A stretch of DNA of 64,000 nt from the NCBI GenBank assembly GCA_019925095.2, contig CM034392.1:16277387-16341386 (forward strand), written 5' to 3'. Positions within the stretch are counted from its first letter, which is position 1. Each line of letters opens with the position of its first letter. The stretch is from Dendrolimus kikuchii (lineage: Eukaryota; Arthropoda; Insecta; Lepidoptera; Lasiocampidae). The position numbers and the translations under genes are program-made. Shown piece after piece: positions 11,222 to 22,278 of this stretch. Below the pieces are notes generated by a model. That model was not told the origin of the DNA and searched no databases. It saw only the letters and a list, made by a program, of their open reading frames with translations.

Positions 11222-11640
11222 TCACATTCCTTTATACATTAACTCCTCAATATTGCTGTATTTTATTTCAAGCCTCAGTTTTATTTCCAAGTCCGACCTT
11301 TCCCGAGAATAAACAGGACATCGGAATATGATATGTGGAACATCCTTCTGCTCGTCGGGGTCGCATATGCACGAGGGGCTCTCCTTGCATCCGAAGCGGT
11401 TCAGGTACGCGGAAAACCCCCAATGAATGAATGAATTAATGAATGCCATGCCCGGTATACAACTGGGTGTGCAGACCGGTGAGGCTGGTCTGCCTAATTA
11501 CCCAACGGGCCCACGTGACATCCGGAAAACAGAGTTTCGTAACGGATGCTGTTGACTCTCAACAGTATTTCCGGTCCCATTCGTCAACTGTCCCCATTCG
11601 GAACTGCCGTTTGACGAATGAAACTGGACACTTGTCCACG
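11222..11640 (-). pseudogene. C-terminal end of an R1/jockey-like LINE polyprotein
   Basis: The minus strand carries the Zn-binding tail of a non-LTR retrotransposon ORF2. The upstream part includes VTWARWVIRQTSLTGLHTQL and YTGHG. After a frame change near 11450 comes GFSAYLNRFGCKESPSC, then CDPDEQKDVPHIIFRCPVYS. The spacing of CxC, H and C residues fits the cysteine-histidine block after the RT/RNase H region. At least one stop and one frameshift break it, and the RT domain is absent. The clade is inferred from the short tail only. Confidence 0.7.
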
Positions 11641-11717
11641 GTCTTAGAGGGAATGAAATAATCCTTAAAATTTGTGGAACAAGCTATTATTCCTTAAGAT
11701 AGAAACATGTACAGTTC

Positions 11718-11729
11718 ACTTTAGATTTT
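11718..11729. repeat. 12-bp target duplication (LINE at 11730)
   Basis: ACTTTAGATTTT occurs here and at 12012-12023, exactly flanking the LINE tail between them. Confidence 0.8.
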
Positions 11730-12011
11730 AACTAACTAACTCCGTTGGCTCAGCGACCCAAAGTGAGTCTTGGCCTCCGAAACGAGAGCACACCACTTTC
11801 CTCTGTCCTGCGCAGTGTCTTGCCAATTGTGCGCTTGTAGTGCGGTCAGGTCAGCTTCCACTCTATCGTTCCAGCGTTACTTGGGGCGACCAACCGGTCG
11901 TCGATCGACTGGTCGCCCCAGGTATGCTTTCTTCACTCCTCGATCCTCCTCCATCCGCTCTACACGACCTAGCCAGCGGAGACGGTGAGATTTTATCTCC
12001 CAATTATATTG
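11730..12011 (-). pseudogene. RTE-like LINE 3' end, family B, copy 1
   Basis: A 282-bp 5'-truncated insertion. Read from 12011 downward it encodes the end of an RT protein: RLRWLGRVERMEEDRGVKKA, then DRRPVGRPK, a stop, RWNDRVEADLTALQAH, ending SLSQRS. The 3' tail is (GTTA)n, and exact 12-bp duplications flank the insert. A microsatellite tail and the R-W-x-G-x-V-E-R-M block fit RTE-like LINEs. The sister copy is at 31111-31349. Confidence 0.85.
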
Positions 12012-12023
12012 ACTTTAGATTTT
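12012..12023. repeat. 12-bp target duplication, partner
   Basis: Exact partner of 11718-11729. Confidence 0.8.
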
Positions 12024-12124
12024 GGTAAATATAATAAAAAATCGGCGTTTCAGGGTTACAGTTTTTTTTATTAATAAATATTGATTGTATGAAGAGACTA
12101 ATGAATGTAGATGAAGCAAAAGAT

Positions 12125-12195
12125 GTATCTCGAGATCTTAGCAAGCGGAGATCCATCGACTCTGCCTACCCCTATGGGAAACAGGCGTGATAATA
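12125..12195. repeat. Dispersed repeat fragment
   Basis: GGAGATCCATCGACTCTGCC followed by TACCCCTATGGGAAACAGGC resembles the end of a widespread lepidopteran retroposon. It is isolated here; recognition is from general familiarity, not a second copy. Confidence 0.25.
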
Positions 12196-12248
12196 TGTAT
12201 GTTGTAATACTACATACCTACAAATATTCATATTAACTTCATTTCTAT

Positions 12249-12640
12249 TAGTGATGGGCAGAATGTGGTAGAACGGAATACGAACTTCGCCCGAACATTC
12301 GATTAAAACAAAAAATTCGGCCGAATTCCGGCCGAACTTCGGTTTGGTTTCGCCACGTTTTCTCAAGAGCAACACATCGTAACCTGTTGACAACGTCAAC
12401 TCTAATTTTATTTATTTTTTATCACATTGCACGTAATATTTGCATGTTCCTAACTAAAATAAATGACTATGAGTGTATAGATACCAATTTTTATATTACG
12501 GTTATGATGGATATGATTTCTATTAACTTCAGTCAAAATAGTAAAAGTAGGTATTTTACTTTTACCTTGCACCAAATGTTCGGCTCAAGCTGCCGAAATT
12601 CGGTCAAACCGAATGTAAAACGAATTTCGGGCCATCCCTA
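12249..12640. mobile_element. hAT-type MITE
   Basis: A 392-bp element beginning TAGTGATGGGC and ending GGCCATCCCTA, imperfect inverted termini of the (T)AGGGATGGGC kind seen in hAT elements. Flanking 8-mers ATTTCTAT (12241-12248) and ATTTTTAT (12641-12648) match at 7 of 8, consistent with hAT's 8-bp target duplication. Subterminal GAATTCCGGCCGAA / TTCGGTCAAACCGAA words are repeated on both sides. No transposase is encoded. Confidence 0.75.
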
Positions 12641-12648
12641 ATTTTTAT

Positions 12649-13720
12649 ATATGATTAGTTTGGACATAATATTTACTTTTAAAAATCCTGTTCTGGTTTC
12701 TATCTAAGGTTTACACACCAAAAAATTAATTGCGCTTAAAGAGCATCATACGATTTTATCATAGATACATTATAATTCGAACGGTTGGAACATGCGAAAC
12801 TAACTACAAATCAAAATTTTTGCTCTAAAGCGCACAATTTAATCAACATTTCCACTGCGCGAGTTATAATTTCGGTTTTATGGATATTTATGTTCGTTTT
12901 AGTCACAAATTAAAAACCAACAAATGAACCGGTGTTTCACAGAATGGTAATATAAAGACACGATAAATAATGTTGTTGCACCAAGCAAATTATTTAAACA
13001 TTAAAAACAAAAAACTTAAACTCTTTCTTCTGTATGCTTCTCTTCTTTTTTTTGTGCCATGTCATTATTAGTTTACTTCGCTCATTTAAATACATATATT
13101 ACGTCATTAAACCTCATTGACTACACTATACATGATCCTGACTTGCAGATATAAGTGTTAGTATATTGGCTCGTATAATACGACCGTCCAGCTAACGCTT
13201 TCTTTGGTACCAACCGGGTTTAAAATGGGAGAGAAAGCTAAGAATAGCAATGCAAAAAGGGGCTGTCGCAGTCTATCTTGTATGATTTGTGAAGTAGGTC
13301 TATTTTAAAAGATTTTAGTTATGTTTTAGAGTTGGAAAATGGTTCGTTTGCTTTAAATAAAAATAACATTATCTTCTACTTTCACTACAAACTAATAAAT
13401 TGTTTTCGATGTTTGTTATTCTCTAATTCCAATGTAGTTTGAAGCCTCGTGGTTTATGTAGATATATAATAGTTTATCAAATTAAGCAAAAAAACATATT
13501 GTATTTCTTTGGTTTTATGTCGGTGTATTTTGCTAATTTATATGCTTTTGTATTAATGCTTCAAATATTTTTTTGTTTGTTTACTAGCTTAACCTAGCTC
13601 CTAGTAACTATTATGCATGTCTGGTGTGAATGTTGCACTCGTCTAAAAGGCTTTTTTTTAACCCACTTATATAATACATTAAAATAACTGTCATCGAATC
13701 GTTAGTTTTTTGGTATGGTG
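12649..13720. other. No gene seen
   Basis: AT-rich DNA with no supported frame or repeat end. Confidence 0.4.
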
Positions 13721-13774
13721 AAAGTGTGGTCTTCACTCGTAGAATGAATGTCGTACACTACGCATCATACGGAG

Positions 13775-13892
13775 CGAGAGTTCTACGTTGTTACGAGATA
13801 TATTTTCAAGTGTTACTTCAATGGTGGCAGAAACAACTTAGACAGCCACGCATTCCAATATTAAATTCAAATTTACCATATACAAAAAGTTT
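13775..13892 (-). repeat. Copia LTR core, 3' side
   Basis: This 118-bp segment matches 18265-18383 almost throughout (from CGAGAG through ACAAAAAGTTT). The sequence between it and the coding region includes ATAGGGGCG on the minus strand (about 13905-13913), a plausible polypurine tract, putting the LTR edge near 13904. Confidence 0.65.
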
Positions 13893-13952
13893 GTATATCC
13901 ATCACGCCCCTATAAATTTTAATTTAATTACATAAAATATCCAGAAGACAAA

Positions 13953-15293
13953 TTAACACAACTTAATACCTAAACCATCTAAACACTTATAGTGTTTAAC
14001 ACTAGGCAACGGCTTAGTAAGCACGTCTGCCAACATGGATTCAGTGGGCACATGTTTCAACGCAATGTCGTTCGTATCCCTTAAAACCTCCCTAATGTAG
14101 TGATATCGAATATCAATATGCTTGCTACGCGCATGAAACATTGGGTCTTGAGCTAAAAACATAGCCCCTTGGTTATCGGCATGAACAATCACTCGAGCAT
14201 ACCTCATGAGCCCTACTTCCTTCATCAGACTATTTAGATACACTGCCTCCTTCATACTTTCGGAAAGGCTGACGTACTCTGCCTCACAAGTCGATGTCGC
14301 CACGCTACGTTGTTTCCTAGACTGCCAGGATATACATGCACCACCTAAAATAAATGCATAACCCGAGTAAGATCGTCTATCTAGTAAACAATTCCCCCAA
14401 TCTGCGTCCGAGAAACCCTGTATACAATTACTAGTCTTCTTGTATACGAGACTACGTTGTATGGTCCCTTTCAGGTAACGTAATACACGTTTTGCAGATT
14501 TCCAATCAGATTTTTCAGGATTCGTGACTTTTTGGCTTAGCTTACTCACCGCATTAGCAATATCTGGTCTAGTTGCATTGCTTAGGTAATTCAAACAACC
14601 TATCAATTCTCGATACGGCCAATTTGTATCGCTTTCGTCGTCATCGCATTTTTCTTCTGGTTTATGTTTGGAATTAATTTCCATCGGCGTTGCACATTTA
14701 TTGCAATTTTCCATTGAAAAACGTTTCAATAAATCGTCAATATAACTTTGTTGTGACAAAATAATGACATTGTCATTATTATTCCTCCGTATGTCTATTC
14801 CTAAAATATATTTTGCCTGACCATAATCTTTTAATTCGAACTCCCTTGACAGCTCATCTTTAAATTTAATAATTAAACCTCTTTCTTGACTTGCCACCAA
14901 AATATCGTCTACGTAAACCAATACAAACAAATGGCTTTTTGCACTTTGTTTAAAGTATAAACATGGCTCGTTCAGACTTTGCTTCAATCCCATAGCGATC
15001 AACTTTTTGTTGAGTTTGAGATTCCATTGCCGTCCAGCTTGCTTCAAACCATACAATGATTTCCGCAATAAGCATGAATCGCAACCACTATCCAATTTAT
15101 TCAGCATGATATGTGCGCGCTTTTTAACTATTGGATCTTCTCCCTCACGATTCATAAGCTTAATTAAACTTTCTCTTAATAGTTCTGGTATCTCCATGTA
15201 AATTTCTTCATCCAAGGATCCATTTAAATAAGCAGTGTTTATATCTAATTGGTGTATTTCCAAGTTCAATTCAACTGCGAGAGCCATTAACAA
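13953..15293 (-). pseudogene. Copia polyprotein, RT and RNase H part
   Basis: 446 uninterrupted residues covering most of the RT and all of the RNase H that copy the element's RNA. Visible blocks in order: LDINTAYLNG (first RT aspartate), SLYGLKQAGRQW, LVYVDDILVA (catalytic YVDD), RELIGCLNYLSNATRPDI, then RNase H with GFSDADWG, CEAEYVSLSE, ADNQGA, SKHIDIRYHYIRE and ADVLTKPLP at the end. The start used is only the first Met after the break; the true reading continues upstream out of frame. All catalytic aspartates in this part are present. Confidence 0.9.
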
Positions 15294-15333
15294 TCTGACG
15301 GTGTCTAATCTAGCAACAGGTGCAAAGGTTTTC

Positions 15334-18117
15334 TCATAGTCGACCCCATATCGCTGGCTGAAACCTTGTGCTACAAGTCTCGCTTTCTTCTTTAGAGTCT
15401 TGTCGACGTTCTGTCAACAACACATAACGGCAGCCTACAACGTTCCTGTTTTTCGGTCTTTTTACTATCTCCCATGTACCTTTCTGAACTAAACTTCTAA
15501 TTTCAGATAATATGGCTTTCTCCCAATCAGGTTTATCCTTACTTTTCAAAGCATTCTTCAAGGTGATCTCAGTTGAACCAGCAAAATCTTCAACCTCATT
15601 TGCATCAGTAGAAGTTACAGATCGCTCAACTTCCCTCGTTTGATAGATTTTCTTCGGTCGGCCTACGCTTCCTGTGCGTAATATTCTAGGTCTACCAGGA
15701 GCTCTCGTCGTCATCCTTAGCTGATCAAGTGTGTCATGCCTTGTTTCTTCGGCCTGTTGTTCCACTTGTAATTGTCTAGATGAAGACACATCTTCGTCAC
15801 ACTCTGCAGGATATTCTTGACATTCACTCCATATGTCTTGCATATTGTCAACCTCTTCTGCGTCATGTCTATGTTTTTCAACTGGAACATTCGATTTTGT
15901 AAAGTCTATTTCTATGAAATCCTGATCGCCGTCTTTCGTAATGTTTAATAGACTCGGCTCTTGCTTCGAGATGTCCTTTCGTGTGTTTGGACTTTCGTGA
16001 AATTTCACATCTCTCGCAATCATGAACTGCCTTCGCTCAGGAATCCACACACGATATCCCTTGGCGTTCTTCGGGTATCCAACAAAGTTACCAGCAATAC
16101 CTCTTGCTGCGAATTTATCTTTGTTTGGATCTTTATCAAGAATGTGTACCTTAGTTCCAAATCTTCGAAAGTATGCAATTTTCACCGATTTGTTTCGCCA
16201 TTTTTCATAAGGAATTTCACCCTGTAGACTTCTAGTAGGACAACGGTTTCTGACATAACATGCAGTATCTACCGCTTCGGCCCAAAAACCTGAGGAAAGA
16301 TCAGAACTCAATAGCATACACCTTGCCATTTCCACCAAGGTCCGGTTCATTCGTTCTGCAACTCCGTTCTGCTGCGGTGTTCGAGGTACAGTTAGTCTTC
16401 GCTGTATGCCTGCTTGTTTCAAAAATCGATCAAATTCCGAGTTACAATATTCTCCTCCATTGTCGGTTTGGAGATATTTGATCTTCAGTCCCGTCATGTT
16501 CTCAACGTAACTTTTATACACCTTAAAGGCTTCTAGTGCTTTATTTTTCGCACTTAGAAAATAAACTTCACACCAACGTGTACAATCGTCGATAAAAGTT
16601 ATAAAATATTTTGCTCCCCCTATAGATTCACATCTCATAGGTCCTACAATATCAGAATAGACTATTTGTAATTTTTCAGTACAAGGACTATGGGAATCAG
16701 AAAAAGGTAACGCGGTCATTTTTCCTTTAGCACAAATATCGCAATCACGTAAGTTTCGTACTTCGGTCACATCAAACTTAGCACCTAATTTATCTAAAAG
16801 CTTAGCAACATCTTTACCATTCAAATGTCCTAATCGCTCGTGCCAACAACGTATATCAGCATTCGAATCACTCAAATTAAATATATATTCCGGGCTATTC
16901 AAACAATATAAATTACCTCTACGATATGCCGACAATTTAACTTCACCATTCTTATCAATAACCTGAGCTACATCGTTATTGAACAAAACATTATAGCCGT
17001 TATTTGTTATTTTGGCTACTGAAATTAAATTCGTCCTTAGATTAGGAACAAACAACGTATCGCGTAGTTCAAATAAATCCCTCGAGTGTTCGCTCCATGC
17101 CGACAACCTCACAGTACCCTTACCTTTTATATCAGTACTTACATGCGTCGCTAAATTTAGTTCTCCGCTAGTCATTTCTAAAGTGTCCCCGAACTTACTC
17201 GCATCATTACAAAGGTGAGACGTGCACCCACTGTCCAAAATCCAGTCATGTTTTTGAACATTTACAGCATTAGAAACCTCTACATCTAAAACATTAAAAG
17301 TAGTTAGAATATTATTAATACAAAGTGTTTCTTCTGCTTTCTGTGCTTTTCTACCTATTTTAATTTTGCACTCTGATGCTTTATGTCCACGTTCGTGACA
17401 TTTGTAACATTTAAATCTAAAACCTTCTTTCTTTTCAGTTCTTCTCTTGTTGAGATCAGTTTTGTCTCCAACTGTACTTCTATTCTTTGCGCCTTTCTTA
17501 GGAAAATACCTTCTCGCTTTCGTGCACAGAACACCTTCATCCCGATTTTTATTTGCATCTCTGGATTCGTGCTCTTCGAGTATTTTAATTTTCAAGGCCT
17601 CTGGTTTCGGCAACTCGTCTCTCGATTCAATCGCACATCTAAAGCTTTCGAAATTTCCGGGCAAACTGTATAACAACATAATAGATACTAAATCTTCGTT
17701 GATACTTATACCCATCTCTGCAAGCTTGTCCACAGCGTCGAAAAAAGTATCCAAATGTTCTCTAACATTTCCTGTCTCCGACATTTTGTGCAAGATTAAA
17801 CGCTTTAAAAGTGTAGCCTTCTTAGCGGGTCCTTTCGATGCATAAATTGACTCTAATTTCAGCCAAACATCTCTGGAAGTTTTACAACCTCTAATATTAC
17901 GAAGTTCGCTTCCACTCATCGAAAGAATCAGATCGGCTTTGGCTTTTTCGTCCTCTTCCACCCAGCGTTCAGCTTCACTAATGTCAGCTGGTCTAAGAAC
18001 CTTACCATTTACGTACGTCCACTCATTATTTTTAATTAACAGAGCTTGTACCTGAATTCTCCAGCTATCGTAATTGTCCTTGCCCAAGGGCTCGATTCGC
18101 ATCGACATACTGCTCAT
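15334..18117 (-). pseudogene. Copia polyprotein, Gag-protease-integrase part
   Basis: 927 residues starting MSSMSMRIEPLGKDNYDSWR, a typical copia Gag start. A CCHC zinc knuckle (CYKCHERGHKASEC) lies near residue 240. The protease motif WILDSGCTSHLC is near residue 295. The integrase carries the HERLGHLNG / CDICAKGK zinc site, the first catalytic Asp in YSDIVGPM, the second in QTDNGGEYC, and the Glu in PQQNGVAERMNRT. The last ~35 residues are out of frame: a small indel around 15390-15425 separates this frame from the RT, whose expected VAQGF-type block is readable one frame over. Gag and Pol are in one frame up to that point, as in copia. Confidence 0.9.
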
Positions 18118-18213
18118 CGTTCTGCACCTTTTCGCAATTAATTACACTGCTTTTGAATATTTTCCAATCCGAATTCTTTCTGTTAATATAACAGCGCTAT
18201 GGATTTGCGCTGC

Positions 18214-18228
18214 CTGGGCCCATAACCA
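18214..18228 (-). promoter_or_regulatory. Copia primer-binding site
   Basis: On the minus strand TGGTTATGGGCCCAG, immediately downstream of the 5' LTR edge. It matches the sequence copia elements use to pair with an internal fragment of initiator methionine tRNA and prime minus-strand DNA. Confidence 0.75.
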
Positions 18229-18264
18229 ATGTAGGGGGCTAAGAAGTCGCGATTAATAAATCCA

Positions 18265-18383
18265 CGAGAGGTCTACGTTGTTACGAGATATATTTTCGAG
18301 TGTTACTTCAATGGTGGCAGAAACAACTTAAGACAGCCACGCATTCCAATATTAAATTCAAATTTACTATATACAAAAAGTTT
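18265..18383 (-). repeat. Copia LTR core, 5' side
   Basis: Partner of 13775-13892. From the primer-binding site the LTR should begin near 18230 (TGTAGGGGG on the plus strand), but 18230-18264 has no counterpart beside the other LTR. Confidence 0.65.
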
Positions 18384-18530
18384 AATAAGAGAAAAGACAT
18401 ATATCATATTCTCTTAGAATGCACCAAAAATAACAATGAGAGACAGCCACTAAGGAGAGACTTATGCTTAGACTTCCTGAACTTTGGAGTTTTTCCATTC
18501 CTTTTTAGCCGACCCCTTGTCTGTAAAAAC
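18384..18530 (+). pseudogene. Possible LINE C-terminal scrap
   Basis: The plus strand reads KDIYHILLECTKNNNERQPL in one frame, resembling the H-x3-C-x5-R tail after the RT of several LINE clades. It is very short, starts at the copia edge, and could be chance. Confidence 0.25.
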
Positions 18531-18559
18531 AAAGTTAGTTTTAGACTTTATTGTTAAAA

Positions 18560-20190
18560 GCATAAAATAAGTGATTTTACATGCATGAACATGCAAAATT
18601 ACTATTATTTCATGCTTATTTACGTAGTTTTTATATGCATGTAAGGTTTTGTGTTCACGGATTGACATGGATTGTCCAAGTCCTTAAAAGAAATTGAAAA
18701 ATAAAAATGGACAACGTACTTTTGTTCATTATCTATGTAGCGGTAAGTTTAATCAGAGTACAGAAGAAAATATAATCTAGAAAAGTGTGAGTTTAGAAAT
18801 GACTATTATAGCGAAATCAATATTCCCGTGTAAATGTTTTTAAACTAATTAAGAGTCCATCCAAAAGACTGGCACAACTATATGAGAATAACCGAAGCGA
18901 GCCATACACCTTCGATCTATCGTCACGATATTCATGATTGTATTGGTTTCTGTTGCGATCACGATATCGTCTTCAATCAAGTAAATCGTTAAAAATTTGG
19001 ACATATACCATTAATTCGTCGTTGCGATCGGTCTGAAACTTCGGATCGTAACGACGAATCGTTCCGTATGTGGGGGCCTTTTAGACAAACAGCCCATTAC
19101 ATCATGATAAAGCCTTTATTTCCTTCAATATCGTCTGGGCGACAGTTGACCGATTTTTACGACGTCGTTCACAAAGATTACAAGAGATTAAAATCAATTA
19201 GGCAAGAACGTCGATGGGGTTTGCTGTTACGAAAATAAAATGTGAATGAGACGATAAAGCAAATTAGTGACTGACGTGACTTTAATTCGCGTTTAGGGAT
19301 CAACAAAGTTATCACGTATAATATACCTAACACTTTTCCTTCACTATGCTACACACGTTTATTTCCCGTGCCTTCTACAAAAGCCAAATAGCATATTTTA
19401 GCTCGAATTCATATGCGTAGAGGTTCTTATAAATATATATATTGAAATAATTATAGCTATACTCTATAGCTGTTTCTTTTTACCTGGAACAGACAGGAAA
19501 TAAATCAACTCATACGCTGTATGTACATCTATACTATGATAAATCTGTAAATTGTTCAAGTTTGTACATTGCATTTAAAAATTTGAAAAAAATCACGAGG
19601 GTAAATTCGGACAAGTAGATACCGAAATGCAATTTTTAGAATTTTTATCTGTCTGTCTGTTAAAGCATCACGTTAAAACTACTGAACGGATTTTATTTAA
19701 GTTCAAAACGGGGCTAACTTACATAGTAATACATAGTATATCACGGGGCGGATACTTTTTGTCCCGATAAAAGACGTCGTTTACCTGGAAAAGACGGATT
19801 AGCAAAATAGATGGCGCTACAATCGCGTTTTTAATTCACTAACAAATACTTACGTAGTCACAAACAACACGTCATTCATTATATTACTTCAAATCAGGTT
19901 GGCTTCGACTCATTTATGCGTTTTACTGGGCGCTTGTGTATATAGACTTAATTTCTTTGTTATTGTAGTTAATTTAACTAAAAACAATAAAGTTTTAGAT
20001 CTAAACAATTATAGAATGTATCCTTCTTTAAAGAAATATGTTATTTAGGATAATAATATAATAATACCATCAGAAATCATTATTCATATTTCATAAGTTT
20101 TTTTTTTTTTGTAGAACATTCATAGTAGTATATTATTTAGTTCCTTTACCTATTATTATACGTTCTTTAAAACATAAATATGACAATTTA
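18560..20190. other. No gene seen
   Basis: AT-rich DNA. A CGTTGCGATCGGTCTG / TCGTAACGACGAATCG area near 18960-19060 contains several short inverted words but no clear element ends. Confidence 0.35.
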
Positions 20191-20192
20191 TA

Positions 20193-20428
20193 TATACCCC
20201 GTTCACGATTACTCGACCCGCAGGGTTACCAAATTCTAAAAAATAACATTACTTAATATCATGTTGGTCATAGGGTATAAATTAAAAAAAATACACAACG
20301 TAATTCTTATTTTTTGTTGGAATTTTCTAGTAATAATTGCGATTGTAGGAATTGTTGACACTAGCCTAAGGTGTTAATATTTTTGTTTGTTGGTAACTCT
20401 GCGAGTCAAGTTATCGTGAACGGGGTAT
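20193..20428. mobile_element. MITE with TATACCCCGTTCACGAT ends
   Basis: A 236-bp element. Termini of about 39 bp (20193-20231 and 20390-20428) are inverted copies with a few mismatches. The TA at each edge may be the target duplication, which would fit a Tc1/mariner-type MITE. Non-coding. Confidence 0.75.
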
Positions 20429-20515
20429 AATAGTTCACGAGCTTTTAGCTTAAGCCACCTTTTCTTCTGAGATAATGTTATAGTTATTGACTGTTTCACG
20501 CAGATGTAGTTATGA

Positions 20516-20587
20516 GTTTAATGCGTTATTTGGGATGTGATATTGTTATATTAATAACAATATCACATCCCAAATAACGCATTAAAC
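20516..20587. repeat. Perfect 34-bp palindrome, 4-nt loop
   Basis: Arms 20516-20549 and 20554-20587 are exact reverse complements around ATTA. The left arm begins GTTTAATGCGTTATTTGGG. No transposon terminus is recognised. Confidence 0.9.
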
Positions 20588-20639
20588 CACCTATTAAGGT
20601 GATGATATTAAATATTGACAGATAACGTATGTATATACA

Positions 20640-20800
20640 ATAATATAGCTATAATTTTTAAGCGATTGGCACCATCAGTTAGAATAGATAAATTTTCATT
20701 GAAGTTCTATATGCATAAAAACCTAATTAAGTTTTTATGTAAGTACCTAACATAGAGCTACTACCTAGGGTTTTGCACGGGGGAAAATGCTAGTAAAAGA
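20640..20800 (+). repeat. Helitron-like repeat fragment, family F
   Basis: Contains CCTAATTAAGTTTTTATGTA, then AGAGCTACTACCTAGGGTTT and GCACGGGGG..CTAGTAAAA. The reverse-oriented relative at 23905-24120 shares these blocks in the same order. A 3' end ending in CTAGT would suit a non-autonomous Helitron. Confidence 0.4.
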
Positions 20801-21001
20801 CTAAAAATAAATATGGAAATAAAAGAACCGGGGCAATGTAGGTTATCAATTTCTACTTAAAATTTAACTAAAAGACAATTATATATATTTGCCGAAATTA
20901 GGTTATGCGCCCAATTTACCCAGTCAGAAAAATCTGACTATATAAATTTCTAGGGGCATTGAAGAGGTCTGATCATATTATAATGATTATAATGTGTGCA
21001 G

Positions 21002-21169
21002 ACCACAGACCACCTCAAATAGATACCGTATTCACCAAGGATGCGGTGTCGGCTCAGCTAGTATTCCGCAACCATAGCGCGGGTACCAAAGTAACGGTGA
21101 CCGGTAGTTTTAATGGATATTCCACGGTCGCCGTGAATACCATGTTATCTCACCGATTATTCCCAAAAG
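21002..21169 (+). CDS. Candidate internal exon, weakly stomatin/SPFH-like
   Basis: 168 nt (56 codons) flanked by TGTGCAG on the left and GTAGGG on the right, so both splice consensus dinucleotides are in place and the phase is the same (1) at both ends. The peptide contains RPPQIDTVFTKDAV and, 26 residues later, YSTVAVNTMLSHRL. This is reminiscent of the PPQ..TKDSV...ST..LA.TTLR pattern of stomatin-family SPFH domains, membrane-scaffold proteins. The middle is poorly conserved and about two residues short, no neighbouring exon was found, and the acceptor lacks a strong pyrimidine tract. It could be a divergent gene, an old pseudogene exon or chance. Confidence 0.3.
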
Positions 21170-21930
21170 GTAGGGCATGCGTAAGCGATGCATAATATAA
21201 AAAAACAATAGTAATAAGTTAACCCTTTTTGCATTGTAAACTGTCAGAGTAAATTTTCTGGACACAAAAGCATTATTAACATTTCATAAACATTTTGTGA
21301 TGTCAAGTAAATAAAAACGACAGTTTTCCTTAACATTAATTATGTTAAGTATTTCTAATTACAACTTGTAAAGGAATACAGGAGTATTAGCAAAAATTAA
21401 TTTGAAATTCAATTAGGTATTCCGAGTTTTCCTCTGTACATAATTAATTTAAGTCATTAGCTAGATACGCTCTACGCACTAAACAAATTATAGTATATTT
21501 TATTATTAGAATACGACTACCCACCACCCGTTAGTTTATCAGTGGTAAGAGAAACCTAATTGTATATATGGATAAGAGAATCAAAATTCAACTTGAGCGT
21601 GACAAAAATCGGCCAAATTCGTGTCAATTCACGCACAGAGAAGGATTCCGTGGAGGTCATAAAAGTCCATTATTTTTGTCATTTGACTATAAACCCTAAG
21701 AAAATATTTCAATCAAAACACCCCGTATCTTCACAACTACGCAACAGATCTTGTACTCTTGAAAGTAGTTACATATTTTTTAAGTTCTGTTACCTTAAAG
21801 CCATTTATCATCGCATAGTTAGACCAATTCATTAGGCCAATACAATGTTATTAGATCCTAAGGCTGCTTTCCGATTTTGAACATTAATAAAACAGCAAAA
21901 ACATCTTGACTTAAACTATAAATATAATTA
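21170..21930. other. No gene seen
   Basis: AT-rich, with only chance frames. If the exon at 21002-21169 is real this would be intron. Confidence 0.35.
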
Positions 21931-21933
21931 CCA

Positions 21934-22225
21934 GGGCTGGCCCTAGCGTTATTGCCGCCATAGACAAACTTTAAAAATGCCGCCTCCACCGAAGCTCAAA
22001 AAAACTTCGTTAACCTGCAAAATTATATGTAATTAAGTTGAGACATTATTATTAATACAGATTTTACTAACGAACAATTGTTTTATTGAAAAACAAAGTT
22101 TACATATTTTTTTGCTTTAATAGTTCAAGCATTTTTGCAGACGTTTTTGCCGCCCCTAAGTTTTACCGTCATAGGTAGTTAGGTGCCTACCATGCCACTG
22201 TCTCAAGCCGCCCCCGGTACACACA
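21934..22225. repeat. Possible hAT-type remnant
   Basis: Starts CCAGGGCTGGCCCTAGCG, a CAGGGC-GGCCC terminus style common in hAT elements, and ends near CAAGCCGCCCCCGGTAC. Repeated GCCGCC words occur near both ends. The termini are not clearly inverted copies, so this is tentative. Confidence 0.3.
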
Positions 22226-22278
22226 CACAATACACATTCTTACTCAATTCACATTCAACTCAAATTTATCTAGTTATA

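Larger units (their letters stand above)
13775..18383 (-). mobile_element. Ty1/copia retrotransposon, nearly complete
   Basis: A 4.6-kb element on the minus strand in copia domain order: Gag, CCHC knuckle, protease, integrase, RT, RNase H. A primer-binding site matching the copia-type initiator-tRNA half site (GGTTATGGGCCCAG on the minus strand, about 18214-18227) lies just inside the 5' LTR, and a short polypurine tract follows the RNase H end. The two LTR-like repeats share a 118-bp core but their edges differ. Coding is one long frame broken mainly once at the Gag-Pol/RT junction, implying fairly recent activity. Confidence 0.9.
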
